Below are positions 1-8,060 of a DNA stretch of 64,000 bases, piece by piece. The stretch spans positions 52,246-116,245 of the forward strand of contig JAYULL010000110.1 of NCBI GenBank assembly GCA_043763625.1, read 5' to 3'. Below the pieces are notes generated by a model, which ran no database searches, had not been told where the DNA came from, and worked only from the letters and a program-made list of their open reading frames with translations. A program made the translations under genes and the position numbers. Position 1 is the stretch's first letter. Each line of letters starts with the position of its first letter. The stretch is from Rubrolithibacter sp043763625. GTDB lineage: Bacteria > Bacteroidota > Bacteroidia > Sphingobacteriales > Sphingobacteriaceae.

Positions 1-875
1 TTCCGGGAGAAGAAGACGCTATAATAACCGATACCAAAAAAGTTATCAATACACTTAATTCACTTTGTATTGAGATGGATCAGCGGTATGACTTGCTTAA
101 GAACGCTCAAGTTAGGAATCTGAAGGAATACAACGCAAAATTTATTCGCCGCAGATTAAACCCTAACGATGGTCATCGGTTCTTACCTTTCATAGTATTG
201 ATAATAGATGAGTTTGCCGATTTGATGATGACAGCAGGAAAAGAAGTTGAAACCCCGATTGCCAGGCTGGCCCAATTGGCCAGAGCAGTTGGAATACATC
301 TCGTCATTGCAACTCAGCGTCCTTCGGTTAATATCATAACCGGAACGATCAAAGCTAACTTTCCGGCGAGATTAGCATTCAGAGTTTTATCTAAAATAGA
401 TTCAAGAACCATTTTAGACACCGGAGGTGCAGATCAGCTTATAGGCAGGGGAGATATGCTTTTAGCTACCGGAAGCGAATTAATCAGGCTCCAATGCGCT
501 TTTGTTGATACTCCTGAAGTTGAAAAAATATCAGAGTTTATCGGTTCCCAAAGAGGCTATCCCTCCGCCTGGTATTTGCCTGAGTACGTGGATGAAAATG
601 CTGAAGGAGGAAGTTTAAAAGATTTTAATCCGGAAGATCGAGATCCGCTTTTTGAAGATGCAGCCAAGTTAATAGTACTGCATCAGCAAGGATCAACTTC
701 CTTGATCCAGCGAAAATTGAAACTTGGTTATAACAGAGCGGGGAGAATTATAGATCAATTGGAAGCAAGCGGAATTGTAGGTCCGTTTGAAGGCAGCAAA
801 GCTCGCGAGGTTCTTATTCCTGATGAATATGCATTGGAGCAATTTTTCGACAATTTAAACAACAATCAAAGGTAG
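1..875 (+). CDS. ftsK: DNA translocase FtsK, C-terminal part (5' end outside window)
   Basis: The reading frame is open at the left edge (first full codon at base 3), so only about the last 290 residues are present. FtsK is the septal ATP-driven DNA pump that clears and aligns chromosome termini. The visible part contains the Walker B segment LIIDEFADLMM, the RecA-like ATQRPSVNIITG stretch and the DTGGADQLIGRGDMLL region typical of FtsK/SpoIIIE motors. It ends with the winged-helix gamma domain (about the last 70 residues, with QRKLKLGYNRAGRIIDQLE) that reads polar DNA motifs. The lolA-like gene begins 2 bases after the stop, so the two are probably co-transcribed. An internal ATG at 75 is not the true start, because the homologous sequence continues upstream of it. 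Confidence 0.96.
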   Translation, partial: PGEEDAIITDTKKVINTLNSLCIEMDQRYDLLKNAQVRNLKEYNAKFIRRRLNPNDGHRFLPFIVLIIDEFADLMMTAGKEVETPIARLAQLARAVGIHLVIATQRPSVNIITGTIKANFPARLAFRVLSKIDSRTILDTGGADQLIGRGDMLLATGSELIRLQCAFVDTPEVEKISEFIGSQRGYPSAWYLPEYVDENAEGGSLKDFNPEDRDPLFEDAAKLIVLHQQGSTSLIQRKLKLGYNRAGRIIDQLEASGIVGPFEGSKAREVLIPDEYALEQFFDNLNNNQR

Positions 876-877
876 AG

Positions 878-1531
878 ATGGGAAGTAAATTAATGGTGTT
901 GGTATTCGGTTTGATATTTAGTTTAGGAAAAACATTTGCTCAAACTGATTTAAAAGCGAAAGCTATTTTGGCAGAAGCAAGTAAAAAGTATAAGTCGTTT
1001 AATATAGTTAAAGCAAATTTTACATATTCAATTGTTAGCCCCCAATCAGATATTAATCAAACCGGAAAGGGCACTCTATACGCTAAGTCGAAAGAGAATA
1101 AGTATAATGTACAATTGAAGGATCAAGATTTGATTAGTGACGGAAAAAGCCAATGGACTTATTTGAAAGAAGATAGGGAAGTACAATTAAGCGATGTAGA
1201 TAACAAACAGGATGCGCTGAATCCGGCAAGGCTTTTCACTATTTATGAAAAGGGTTATAAATACTTATACGTAGGCCAAAGTAAGATTAGCGGTAAAACT
1301 TTTTACTCTATTGACCTTACTCCAACAGACAGCAAGCAACCATTTTTTAAAGTGAGGTTGAGTATCGATAAAATATCAAAGCTTATACGTAAAGCTGAAA
1401 TATTCGATAAAAGTGGAAACCGATACACTTATACAATTGACTCCTTTATCCCAAATATTAAGGTTCCGGAAACTGTTTTTTCATATAACTCGATTAAAAA
1501 TCCGGGGGTAGAAGTAGTTGATTTGAGATAG
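878..1531 (+). CDS. lolA: LolA-family outer-membrane lipoprotein carrier
   Basis: This 217-residue protein starts with a Sec signal peptide (about residues 1-22, ending in TFAQ). The remainder has the pattern of a LolA-type half-barrel: an early helix LAEASKKYKSFNIVKANF, then alternating beta strands with GKGTLYAKSKENKY and LISDGKSQWTY. LolA shuttles lipoproteins across the periplasm to the outer membrane. The gene follows ftsK by 2 bases, an arrangement common in Bacteroidota. The lipoprotein load of this organism (several lipoproteins lie in this window) fits the role. Family assignment is confident. Specific cargo cannot be inferred. Confidence 0.88.
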   Translation: MGSKLMVLVFGLIFSLGKTFAQTDLKAKAILAEASKKYKSFNIVKANFTYSIVSPQSDINQTGKGTLYAKSKENKYNVQLKDQDLISDGKSQWTYLKEDREVQLSDVDNKQDALNPARLFTIYEKGYKYLYVGQSKISGKTFYSIDLTPTDSKQPFFKVRLSIDKISKLIRKAEIFDKSGNRYTYTIDSFIPNIKVPETVFSYNSIKNPGVEVVDLR

Positions 1532-1561
1532 TAAGCTTTAATTCTAGACCTTAAATCTTAC
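1531..1561. terminator. Probable bidirectional terminator between lolA and ppnP
   Basis: An 11-bp imperfect inverted repeat (gtaagctttaa / ttaaatcttac, one mismatch) with a 9-base loop sits exactly at the convergent ends of lolA and ppnP and includes the ppnP stop codon. It is AT-rich and has no long T tract, so strength is uncertain. Confidence 0.4.
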
Positions 1562-1839
1562 TTATACTTACATAAATACGAGGACTGCCCTTTTGATCTG
1601 ACTTTAAATTTAACATTAGACGCAACTTGAAACTTTTCCCCGGCTGCATAAGTCTTCCAAGAAGTTTCTCCCGGAAGTAAAGCTGTTAATTCACCTTCAA
1701 TAACAATCATTGTTTCTTCGGTAGAAGTCCCGAACTCATATTCCCCTTCCTCCATAACTCCCACAGTTGATTTGCCTTCTATGGTAGTATAACCTAAAGA
1801 TTTCACAGTTCCGTTGAAATATTCGTTGTTAGCAATCAT
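1558..1839 (-). CDS. ppnP: Pyrimidine/purine nucleoside phosphorylase, PpnP family
   Basis: This 93-residue cupin-type protein matches the PpnP (formerly YaiE/DUF1255) pattern: NEYFNGTVKSLG near the start, VGVMEEGEYEF, then TMIVIEGELTALLPG and a C-terminal SSYLCKYK. PpnP enzymes split nucleosides with phosphate to give base and ribose-1-phosphate in nucleoside salvage. The ATG at 1839 is preferred over a TTG 15 bases upstream, because it gives the family's usual length of about 94 residues and the usual N-terminus. The gene stands alone, converging on lolA. Confidence 0.9.
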   Translation of the reverse strand: MIANNEYFNGTVKSLGYTTIEGKSTVGVMEEGEYEFGTSTEETMIVIEGELTALLPGETSWKTYAAGEKFQVASNVKFKVRSKGQSSYLCKYK

Positions 1840-1889
1840 ATAGTTTTTCTGCAAGTATAAAAAATGATAAAAAGGTAATAAAGATGTCG

Positions 1890-2306
1890 CTAATAAGGTA
1901 AGGAAAGCAGTAGTTTATTAAGTTCGGCCGAAATGACATCGTTATCAGGCATAACAATATCTTCGTATAAATCAGACCAAGTTTTGTATTTTTCTGAATG
2001 GTGTTTCAACATATCAGAAAAGGCCAAATAGGCGCATTGCTCAAGCACTTTAAAACTGTCTTGATCGGTTGTTATCCCTTTTAAATCAAACTCTGTTTTG
2101 GTTTCGAGCCTCGATATTATATCGCCTCCTGAATTTTCTATTCGATAATAAATAGATACCCAAAAACGTCTTACATCATTTTGAGGATGAGAAATATCGA
2201 AAACGAACTTTACTAAGTTCCGGCAGCTCCCGTCTTTAATAGACTCCTTGTTCAGGTAAAACTCCTGCAGACCGCTACCGCCCGCATTTTTTATAGATGC
2301 CCGCAT
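1890..2306 (-). CDS. Hypothetical protein, 138 aa
   Basis: I do not recognise the family. The protein is soluble, without signal peptide or membrane segment. It has a central beta-rich stretch (KFVFDISHPQNDVRRFWVSIYYRIE) and an acidic helical C-terminus ending in LNKLLLSLPY. Codon use and base composition resemble the neighbours, and the ATG lies 11 bases downstream (in reading direction) of a clear inverted repeat at 2317-2338. It is a single gene between ppnP and porP on the same strand. It could be part of a small domain family with a SecB-like beta sheet, but I cannot support that from motifs. Confidence 0.7.
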   Translation of the reverse strand: MRASIKNAGGSGLQEFYLNKESIKDGSCRNLVKFVFDISHPQNDVRRFWVSIYYRIENSGGDIISRLETKTEFDLKGITTDQDSFKVLEQCAYLAFSDMLKHHSEKYKTWSDLYEDIVMPDNDVISAELNKLLLSLPY

Positions 2307-2316
2307 GTTCTTTTGT

Positions 2317-2338
2317 TATACTGTTAATCAACAGTATA
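2317..2338. promoter_or_regulatory. Palindrome upstream of the 138-aa hypothetical gene
   Basis: A perfect 9-bp inverted repeat (tatactgtt, 4-base loop, aacagtata) ends 11 bases before the ATG at 2306 on the minus strand. It could be an operator or a 5'-UTR hairpin near the ribosome-binding region. No T tract follows in either direction, so a terminator is less likely. Confidence 0.45.
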
Positions 2339-2434
2339 AATACTAAGCCTTAAAGATTTAAATTAATTAGTGTGTACAGAACTTTTTTCAAATCTATAAT
2401 TAAATTGAGGAAAACATAATTATAGTGTAGAAAA

Positions 2435-3448
2435 TTAAAAAGTTTTTTGAGGGCAGGTAACTTTGTATCTATTATTAAGTAATAGACCCAATACAATTTC
2501 GTGGGATCCTCTACTCACCGTCTTTAGATCGGAGGTAGTAAAATCGTACGAATAGCTCAAATTGAATAGATGGCTAAGATTAAACCCAAGCAAGCCGGCA
2601 AACGAATCGTCTTTCCGATAACTTCCGCCAACCCAGAAACGATCTTGAAATGCAACTTTGAAATTTGCATCGTAAGAAGTGGGAGCCGGAGAAACGTATT
2701 TTACCATTACAGACGGAATAGCAGCTATATTTTCGCTTAAGAAAAACTTATAACCTGCGGTAAAAAACATATGCGGTGAAAGTTTTCCGGTATTGCTTCC
2801 TTCGACTGACCCGAAATTTAATTTTTGACTTAACAATTGCCTGGCAGATACTCCGGCAAAAAATGTCGGTCCGTAAACCCAAATTCCCGCTCCTAAATCA
2901 GGTGTGGTTTGGCTGCTGTTTCCGGTAATTGCCGGATCTACTGTGTTTTCTTCTCCTAATACGAGTTTTGAAGTATTTAAATCTATTTTTGATATACCGG
3001 CTGCTATCCCGACAGAGATATTCAGTTTTTCAGTAAGGCCCAAGTGATAGGCATAAGTAGCGTTTAAATCGGTACGGCTTAAGGGGCCGCTTTTGTCAAT
3101 GACGGCATGTAAACCTACACCGTGATGCGGCTCGGAGGCCATATATGTTTGAACAAAGTTTCGATTCATCGGGTTATTTCCTTTTTCGGGAAATCCGGTG
3201 GCATCACCGTTTGTAAACTTATTCCCGATTGGAGCATTTGCCGAAATGTAGGTAGTAACAGGACCACCATCGAGGCCGTTCCATTGATCGCGGTAGCCGC
3301 CTTTAACATCAATATAATTTTCGATGCCGGAAAGAGCAGGGTTGAGAAGATAATTGTTGAAAATATATTGGGTATATTGAGGAAGTTGTTGCGCAAAAAC
3401 TCCACCGGAAGGCAGTGTTAGACAGAAAAAAATAAAAAGTTTCCTCAT
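2435..3448 (-). CDS. PorP/SprF family type IX secretion system membrane protein
   Basis: This 337-residue protein has a signal peptide (about residues 1-19, ending GGVFAQ) followed at once by the hallmark PQYTQYIFNNYLLNPALSGIE of the PorP/SprF family. A predicted outer-membrane barrel of alternating strands follows and ends in KVTCPQKTF. Family members are outer-membrane partners of secreted adhesins in the Bacteroidota type IX secretion/gliding system. The gene is isolated here, with no gldKLMN genes or large adhesin next to it, so it may be one of several paralogues. A promoter-like CAAATATA (minus-strand TATATTTG) lies about 40 bases upstream. Confidence 0.9.
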   Translation of the reverse strand: MRKLFIFFCLTLPSGGVFAQQLPQYTQYIFNNYLLNPALSGIENYIDVKGGYRDQWNGLDGGPVTTYISANAPIGNKFTNGDATGFPEKGNNPMNRNFVQTYMASEPHHGVGLHAVIDKSGPLSRTDLNATYAYHLGLTEKLNISVGIAAGISKIDLNTSKLVLGEENTVDPAITGNSSQTTPDLGAGIWVYGPTFFAGVSARQLLSQKLNFGSVEGSNTGKLSPHMFFTAGYKFFLSENIAAIPSVMVKYVSPAPTSYDANFKVAFQDRFWVGGSYRKDDSFAGLLGFNLSHLFNLSYSYDFTTSDLKTVSRGSHEIVLGLLLNNRYKVTCPQKTF

Positions 3449-3486
3449 CAGTTCGGGTTAGCAGTAATTACGCACTCAATCTATCT

Positions 3487-3518
3487 CAAATATAAACCGT
3501 AAATACTTGCAATACAAT
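3487..3518 (-). promoter_or_regulatory. Bacteroidota-type promoter for the porP/sprF-like gene
   Basis: On the minus strand, TATATTTG (3487-3494 complement) matches the Bacteroidota -7 consensus TAnnTTTG. A near-TTTG element (attg) lies about 20 bases further upstream at 3515-3518, matching the expected -33 spacing. It sits about 40 bases before the start codon. Confidence 0.5.
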
Positions 3519-3548
3519 AACTGCAACAACAATTATAAAAGCGAGAAA

Positions 3549-4286
3549 TTAAGCGTGCGGGTATTTTTTGAAAAGGCTATTGATTTTTAGGTGAATTACT
3601 CCCAAAAAAGCTTCCCTGAAAATTCTGGTGCTCATCTTTGAGGTTCCTTCGGTGCGGTCGGTAAAGATTATGGGAACTTCAACTACCTTAAAGCCATGTC
3701 GGATGGCGGTGAATTTCATCTCTATTTGAAATGCGTAACCTATAAATTTTATCTGATCAAGATCTATCGTTTCGAGAACTTTACGGCGGTAGCATTTAAA
3801 TCCTGCCGTAGCATCCTGAATATGGATTCCTGTAATAAACCTTACATAAACCGAGGCGAAATACGACATAAGTACTCGGCTCATCGGCCAATTTACTACG
3901 TTAACTCCTTTTACATAACGCGAGCCTATTGCCATGTCGGCACCCGTGTTACATGCCTCTAAAAGTTTCAACAAGTCCTCAGGGTTATGAGAAAAGTCGG
4001 CATCCATCTCAAACACGAACTCATATTGTCGCTGCAATGCCCACTTAAAACCATGAATATATGCTGTTCCTAATCCGAGCTTTCCTTTTCGTTCTTCGAT
4101 AAACAGTTTTCCGGCAAATTCTCCGTGCAAACGTTTCACTATTTCGGCTGTGCCGTCGGGTGAACCGTCATCAACAATTAGAACATGAAAAGTATGCGGC
4201 AAAGAAAAAATCTTACGAATAAGTTTTTCAATGTTCTCCTTTTCGTTAAAAGTCGGAACTATGACTAAACTGCTCTCTAACGGCAC
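3549..4286 (-). CDS. Polyprenol-phosphate mannosyltransferase-like GT2 (Dpm1 type)
   Basis: This 245-residue GT-A enzyme carries SLVIVPTFNEKENIEKLI, VLIVDDGSPDGTAEIV, the DxD-containing FEMDADFSHNPEDL, and AIGSRYVKGVNVVNWP, all typical of dolichyl-/polyprenyl-phosphate mannose synthases. It lacks C-terminal membrane helices, like the short soluble Dpm1 class. It probably makes a lipid-linked mannose or glucose donor for extracytoplasmic glycosylation, possibly protein O-glycosylation in Bacteroidota. The start is a GTG at 4286, since an in-frame stop immediately precedes it. It reads in the same direction as the POT transporter upstream. Confidence 0.88.
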   Translation of the reverse strand: MPLESSLVIVPTFNEKENIEKLIRKIFSLPHTFHVLIVDDGSPDGTAEIVKRLHGEFAGKLFIEERKGKLGLGTAYIHGFKWALQRQYEFVFEMDADFSHNPEDLLKLLEACNTGADMAIGSRYVKGVNVVNWPMSRVLMSYFASVYVRFITGIHIQDATAGFKCYRRKVLETIDLDQIKFIGYAFQIEMKFTAIRHGFKVVEVPIIFTDRTEGTSKMSTRIFREAFLGVIHLKINSLFKKYPHA

Positions 4287-4329
4287 TTAGGTTTTTTTGG
4301 CGAATATAGTTAAAGAAATAAATTATTCC

Positions 4330-5805
4330 TTATTGACCATGCGGAGCATTGGCCGCTGTTAACAGTTCGGCTTCGGGATCAACTAAATAATTTCTTTCTT
4401 TTAACCGGGGAGATATTATCATGTAAATAACACTGAAAACAAAGATTAATCCGACGAAGAACCAATAATAATCGGCGCCTTCTAAGCGAGCAAAGAATCC
4501 TCCATTATAAATACTGCTGTTAATTAGAGCCGTAAAAACATTGCCGAGAGCAACGGTTAATAGCCATATTGCGGTCATTGTACTCTTCATGGACTTAGGC
4601 GCTTGCGTATAGGCATATTCTAATCCGGTTATCGAAACCAATACTTCGCCTGCGGAAAGAATCATATAAGCTAAAACTTGCCACCACACAGAGGGATGCC
4701 CTCCGGCGTCGATCTGCATTTGAAGCAAAGCAATAACAACGAAAGAAAGTCCCGTTAAAACTAATCCGGCACCAATTCTTCTTAAGGGGGTGGCTTTCAG
4801 TCCGATTCGATCGAAAAAAGGGTAAATCCAATAATTGAATACAGGGATAAAGACAAGCAAAAAGAAAGGATTGACCGTTTGCACTTGTTCCGGCAATAGT
4901 TTAAATCCGAATACTTCAAGGTTAAGTTTAGTTGCTTGTATAACCCATTCGGAAAGATTTTGATCCCACATGGCCCAAAAAATAGGAGCAAAGGCGAAAA
5001 CGGCCATCACGCGATAAACTGCCTTTATTCCTTCTACCTTTTCCGGTTCAAATTTTCCTTTTGCAACATCCAGCCACTCTTGGCCCTTTTTCCTTTTCCC
5101 TAAATTAAAAAAGGCGTAAAGTGATATAAAAACAAAGTTGTCTCTTTTGATTCCGGAAGGCGGAACCTTTACATATTTATTTCTTCCCAAAAAGAAAGTA
5201 ACTGTTGCCAGAGCCATCAAAATTCCCGGAACTCCGAAGGCCACACTTGCACCATATTTGTTATAAAGCACCGGAATCAGAACAGTTGAGAATACAGAAC
5301 CGGCATTTATACTGAAATAGAACCATCCGTAAGCTTTAGACATCAAATGTTGATTGGTTTTGTCGAACTGATCACCTACGTTGGCAGAAACCGCAGATTT
5401 AATTCCGCCTGCACCTATTGCGACTAATACTAATCCGTATCTAAACCAAACAAAATCGGTGTCAAATGCGGAGAGAAATAAATGACCGATGCAGTAGATT
5501 ATCGATACATAGAGAATAACTTTGTATTTTCCGAAAAACCAGTCGGCAGCAATTGCTCCCAGAAAGGGCAATGTATAGGCTAAGGAAATAAAAAAATGAG
5601 TTGCTTCATTAGATTGTGCCTCGGCTACTTTTTGAAGGTCAGGATTCCCGGTAGGATTAAAAAATTGAGCGATCAAAAAAGTGGGTAAAATGGCTCGCAT
5701 TCCGTAGAAACTAAAACGTTCAGCGGCTTCGTTTCCTATAATAAAAGGTATACTGCTTGGAAATTTTGCTTTTCGATCAGGTGAAATCGGGTTAGTATCG
5801 GTCAT
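4330..5805 (-). CDS. POT/PTR2 family proton-dependent oligopeptide transporter
   Basis: This 491-residue polytopic MFS-fold protein has the PTR2 signature near its N-terminus (IGNEAAERFSFYGMRAIL, containing the proton-coupling E-x-x-E-R-F motif). A second signature region, VGDQFDKTNQHLMSKAYGWFYFSINAGS, lies around residues 140-170. These inner-membrane symporters import di- and tripeptides with protons. Length is normal. The GT2 gene follows on the same strand after 43 bases, so co-transcription is possible although the functions do not obviously connect. Confidence 0.93.
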   Translation of the reverse strand: MTDTNPISPDRKAKFPSSIPFIIGNEAAERFSFYGMRAILPTFLIAQFFNPTGNPDLQKVAEAQSNEATHFFISLAYTLPFLGAIAADWFFGKYKVILYVSIIYCIGHLFLSAFDTDFVWFRYGLVLVAIGAGGIKSAVSANVGDQFDKTNQHLMSKAYGWFYFSINAGSVFSTVLIPVLYNKYGASVAFGVPGILMALATVTFFLGRNKYVKVPPSGIKRDNFVFISLYAFFNLGKRKKGQEWLDVAKGKFEPEKVEGIKAVYRVMAVFAFAPIFWAMWDQNLSEWVIQATKLNLEVFGFKLLPEQVQTVNPFFLLVFIPVFNYWIYPFFDRIGLKATPLRRIGAGLVLTGLSFVVIALLQMQIDAGGHPSVWWQVLAYMILSAGEVLVSITGLEYAYTQAPKSMKSTMTAIWLLTVALGNVFTALINSSIYNGGFFARLEGADYYWFFVGLIFVFSVIYMIISPRLKERNYLVDPEAELLTAANAPHGQ

Positions 5806-5855
5806 GGTTATCCGTTTGGATTTTAAATCAAATAAAAAGAAAGAATGTTTGATTG

Positions 5856-6767
5856 CTAATGAAGTTTCTTCTTAACCTCAACAGGTTTTTTTGGGTCGTT
5901 AAATAAGGCATCACGCTCGGCCGGATCGTTCTTTAAATTTAAATCCTCTATAAATTTCCATTTGCCGTTTACAAGCTTAAACCCATCGTAAGACATATCC
6001 GGACCGTACATATCGAATTTCCCCTTCATCTTCGGATCCGGCGGGGCTAGGTGATCAAATACTAGTTTTCCTTCTTTCGGAATATAGTTTAGCAGCATAG
6101 AAACCTGCCTCGAATATTCGAAAACCATACGGTTTTTGTTTTCATATTCCTTGTTTCCCTCAAAAATCGGCATACCCATAACCGCTTTCCCGTCTTTAAA
6201 ATAAAGCACATCAATTACTTTCTTAGTGCTTTTGGTATTATTGCCTTTCCATCCTAACAAAATGTAATAGGGGGTTTTAACGTTGTAAGTAACCGGGATT
6301 ATTTTATAATACTGCGAACCGTACCATTGCTCGTTTGAGGTAACAGTATCCGCCGGTTTAGAAATTTTAGGCGAGTAATCTATCAAAGGAAACAACTTGA
6401 GCTTGCCGTCGGAATTGTTCATTTGAATAGTGCCGTAAAAGCGATAGGACCCGTCATTGTTCATCACGTGCCAAGTAAAAATTTTAAAACGCATATCGGG
6501 AGAAGCAAGCACCGAAACGGTTTTAAGCGATTCGAAGCTATAATTAAAAGAACCGGGAGTTTTTAACGCGTTTACCAGAGTTTTAATCAGTTTGTAATTG
6601 TAGTTGTAGCGTTCGGGTTCGTTTTCGTTATTAATTACCTCTCGGCTATAGTTCTTTAGGCTGTCTTCGCAACTTTTAAGTTGCTGCTTATATTTTAATG
6701 AGGCGGAATGCTGGGCAAAAACAAAATTTGTAGCAAAAAGACTTAGTATAAAAAAAAGCTTTTTCAT
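5856..6767 (-). CDS. Secreted hypothetical protein, 303 aa
   Basis: A clear signal peptide starts at the ATG at 6767 (MKKLFFILSLFATNFVFAQ); an upstream ATG at 6788 would bury it and is rejected. The mature protein has a coiled N-terminal part and then a beta-rich region with WHVMNNDGSYRFYGTIQMN and YYILLGWKGNNTKS, ending in a basic lysine-rich tail. I know similar uncharacterised secreted proteins from Bacteroidota but no assigned activity. It is periplasmic or outer-membrane associated by inference. A hairpin followed by T residues lies in its 5' leader (6841-6876), suggesting possible transcription attenuation. Confidence 0.75.
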   Translation of the reverse strand: MKKLFFILSLFATNFVFAQHSASLKYKQQLKSCEDSLKNYSREVINNENEPERYNYNYKLIKTLVNALKTPGSFNYSFESLKTVSVLASPDMRFKIFTWHVMNNDGSYRFYGTIQMNNSDGKLKLFPLIDYSPKISKPADTVTSNEQWYGSQYYKIIPVTYNVKTPYYILLGWKGNNTKSTKKVIDVLYFKDGKAVMGMPIFEGNKEYENKNRMVFEYSRQVSMLLNYIPKEGKLVFDHLAPPDPKMKGKFDMYGPDMSYDGFKLVNGKWKFIEDLNLKNDPAERDALFNDPKKPVEVKKKLH

Positions 6768-6840
6768 TCTGTAAAGGTTGTTAAACAAATAGAAGTAACA
6801 GCTTGATTTCGTTTTTACGAACGTGCTTAAACTTCGTTAT

Positions 6841-6876
6841 AAAAAACCTCCCTGAAATTTACACATCGCAGGGAGG
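6841..6876 (-). terminator. Terminator-like hairpin inside the 5' leader of the gene at 5856-6767
   Basis: The perfect 8-bp stem cctccctg / cagggagg (6847-6854 and 6869-6876) is followed on the minus strand by TTTTTT (6841-6846). Its orientation would stop transcription entering the gene that starts at 6767, not any gene ending here. It could be an attenuator, or the 3' end of a short minus-strand RNA starting in the 6880-6970 region. Confidence 0.5.
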
Positions 6877-6973
6877 GATCATAGCACCTAACCAAAAAAT
6901 TAAAATATCTGTATTGACTGTAAAGTTTGTTAAAGGATTAATCGTACACTAATTTTCGTTCTATTTTTGTGTC

Positions 6974-7453
6974 ATGGCCGAAGATTTAAAAATTTTAAAA
7001 GGAGTCGACAAAGCCGGAGCATATTTATCTTTAATTCCGCAAATCGAAGCGCTTATATCTAACGAAAGTAATTTGATTGGCAACCTTGCTAACATAGCGG
7101 CAGCGCTAAAGGAGCAATTTGATTTCTTTTGGGTAGGATTTTATATAGTTGAAGGAGATGAACTGATTTTGGGGCCGTTTCAGGGCCCTGTTGCGTGTAC
7201 ACGTATTGGAAGAGGAAAGGGCGTTTGCGGAGCTTCTTGGCTACGAAAGGAAACTTTAGTAGTGCCGGATGTAGAAGCTTTTTCCGGTCACATTGCCTGT
7301 AGCTCTCTTTCGAAATCAGAAATTGTTATCCCGGTTTTTAAAGGGAATGAAGTTGTGGCAGTATTAGATGTAGACAGCAAATCGTTGATTGATTTTGATG
7401 AAACCGACCGGCTATATCTCGAGCAAATCGTTTCGTTAATACAGTTCGGATAA
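6974..7453 (+). CDS. msrC: Free methionine-(R)-sulfoxide reductase (GAF domain)
   Basis: This 159-residue single-GAF protein has the three reactive cysteines of fRMsr enzymes: Cys75 in GPVACTRI, Cys85 in GKGVCGASW and Cys109 in HIACSS. FFWVGFYIV and IPVFKGNEVVAVLDVDS are the other family landmarks. The enzyme reduces free L-methionine-(R)-sulfoxide in the cytoplasm as part of oxidative-damage repair. Its stop overlaps the start of the DNA glycosylase gene by one base, giving a small repair-flavoured operon. Assignment is firm. Confidence 0.93.
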   Translation: MAEDLKILKGVDKAGAYLSLIPQIEALISNESNLIGNLANIAAALKEQFDFFWVGFYIVEGDELILGPFQGPVACTRIGRGKGVCGASWLRKETLVVPDVEAFSGHIACSSLSKSEIVIPVFKGNEVVAVLDVDSKSLIDFDETDRLYLEQIVSLIQFG

Positions 7454-8058
7454 TGGCAAAGCTACCGGTAGAATTTTACCGTCGGGAAGACGTATGGCTG
7501 ATAGCTCGCGAACTTTTAGGAAGAGTATTGTTTACCTCAATTGCCGGCGAACTTACTGCCGGAAGAATAGTTGAAACGGAAGCCTATGCCGGACCGGAAG
7601 ACCGCGGTTCGCATGCTTATAATAATCGACGCACTGCCCGAAATGAAATGATGTACTCAGAAGGAGGAGTTGTTTACATGTACATATGCTATGGCATTCA
7701 TGATATGCTAAATATTGTAACCGGTGCCGAAGGGTTTTCGCATGCAATTTTAATTCGAGCCACTGAACCTGTTGTCGGAATTGATATTATGCGTAGGAGG
7801 CGAAACTTGTATAACGCCGACTATCGCTTGTGCCAAGGGCCGGGAGCACTCAGTCAAGCTTTCGGATTAAACAAAACTTTTAACGGAAAAAGCTTAACGG
7901 GTGACGCAATTTGGATCAAGGACTCCGGGACTACATTTAACGACGATAACATTACAAGCTCCGGCAGAGTAGGGATGAATTTTGACGGACCTTATAAAAC
8001 TATCCCTTGGAGGTATTATGTTAAAGGGAACCGGTTTGTAAGCAAACCGAGAAGTTAA
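7453..8058 (+). CDS. DNA-3-methyladenine glycosylase (AAG/MPG family)
   Basis: This 201-residue protein carries the AAG signatures: GRIVETEAYAGPEDRGSHAYN (catalytic Glu in ETEAY), GGVVYMYICYGIHDMLNIV and LCQGPGALSQAFGL. These enzymes excise alkylated and deaminated purines in base-excision repair. The length of about 200 residues is typical for bacterial members. The start ATG overlaps the msrC stop codon, so translation is probably coupled. The histone-deacetylase-like gene follows after 2 bases. Confidence 0.95.
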   Translation: MAKLPVEFYRREDVWLIARELLGRVLFTSIAGELTAGRIVETEAYAGPEDRGSHAYNNRRTARNEMMYSEGGVVYMYICYGIHDMLNIVTGAEGFSHAILIRATEPVVGIDIMRRRRNLYNADYRLCQGPGALSQAFGLNKTFNGKSLTGDAIWIKDSGTTFNDDNITSSGRVGMNFDGPYKTIPWRYYVKGNRFVSKPRS

Positions 8059-8060
8059 GT

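Noticed and set aside
3122..3421. Plus-strand frame opposite the PorP/SprF-like gene
   Set aside because: Shadow of a well-supported minus-strand gene, without any protein pattern of its own.
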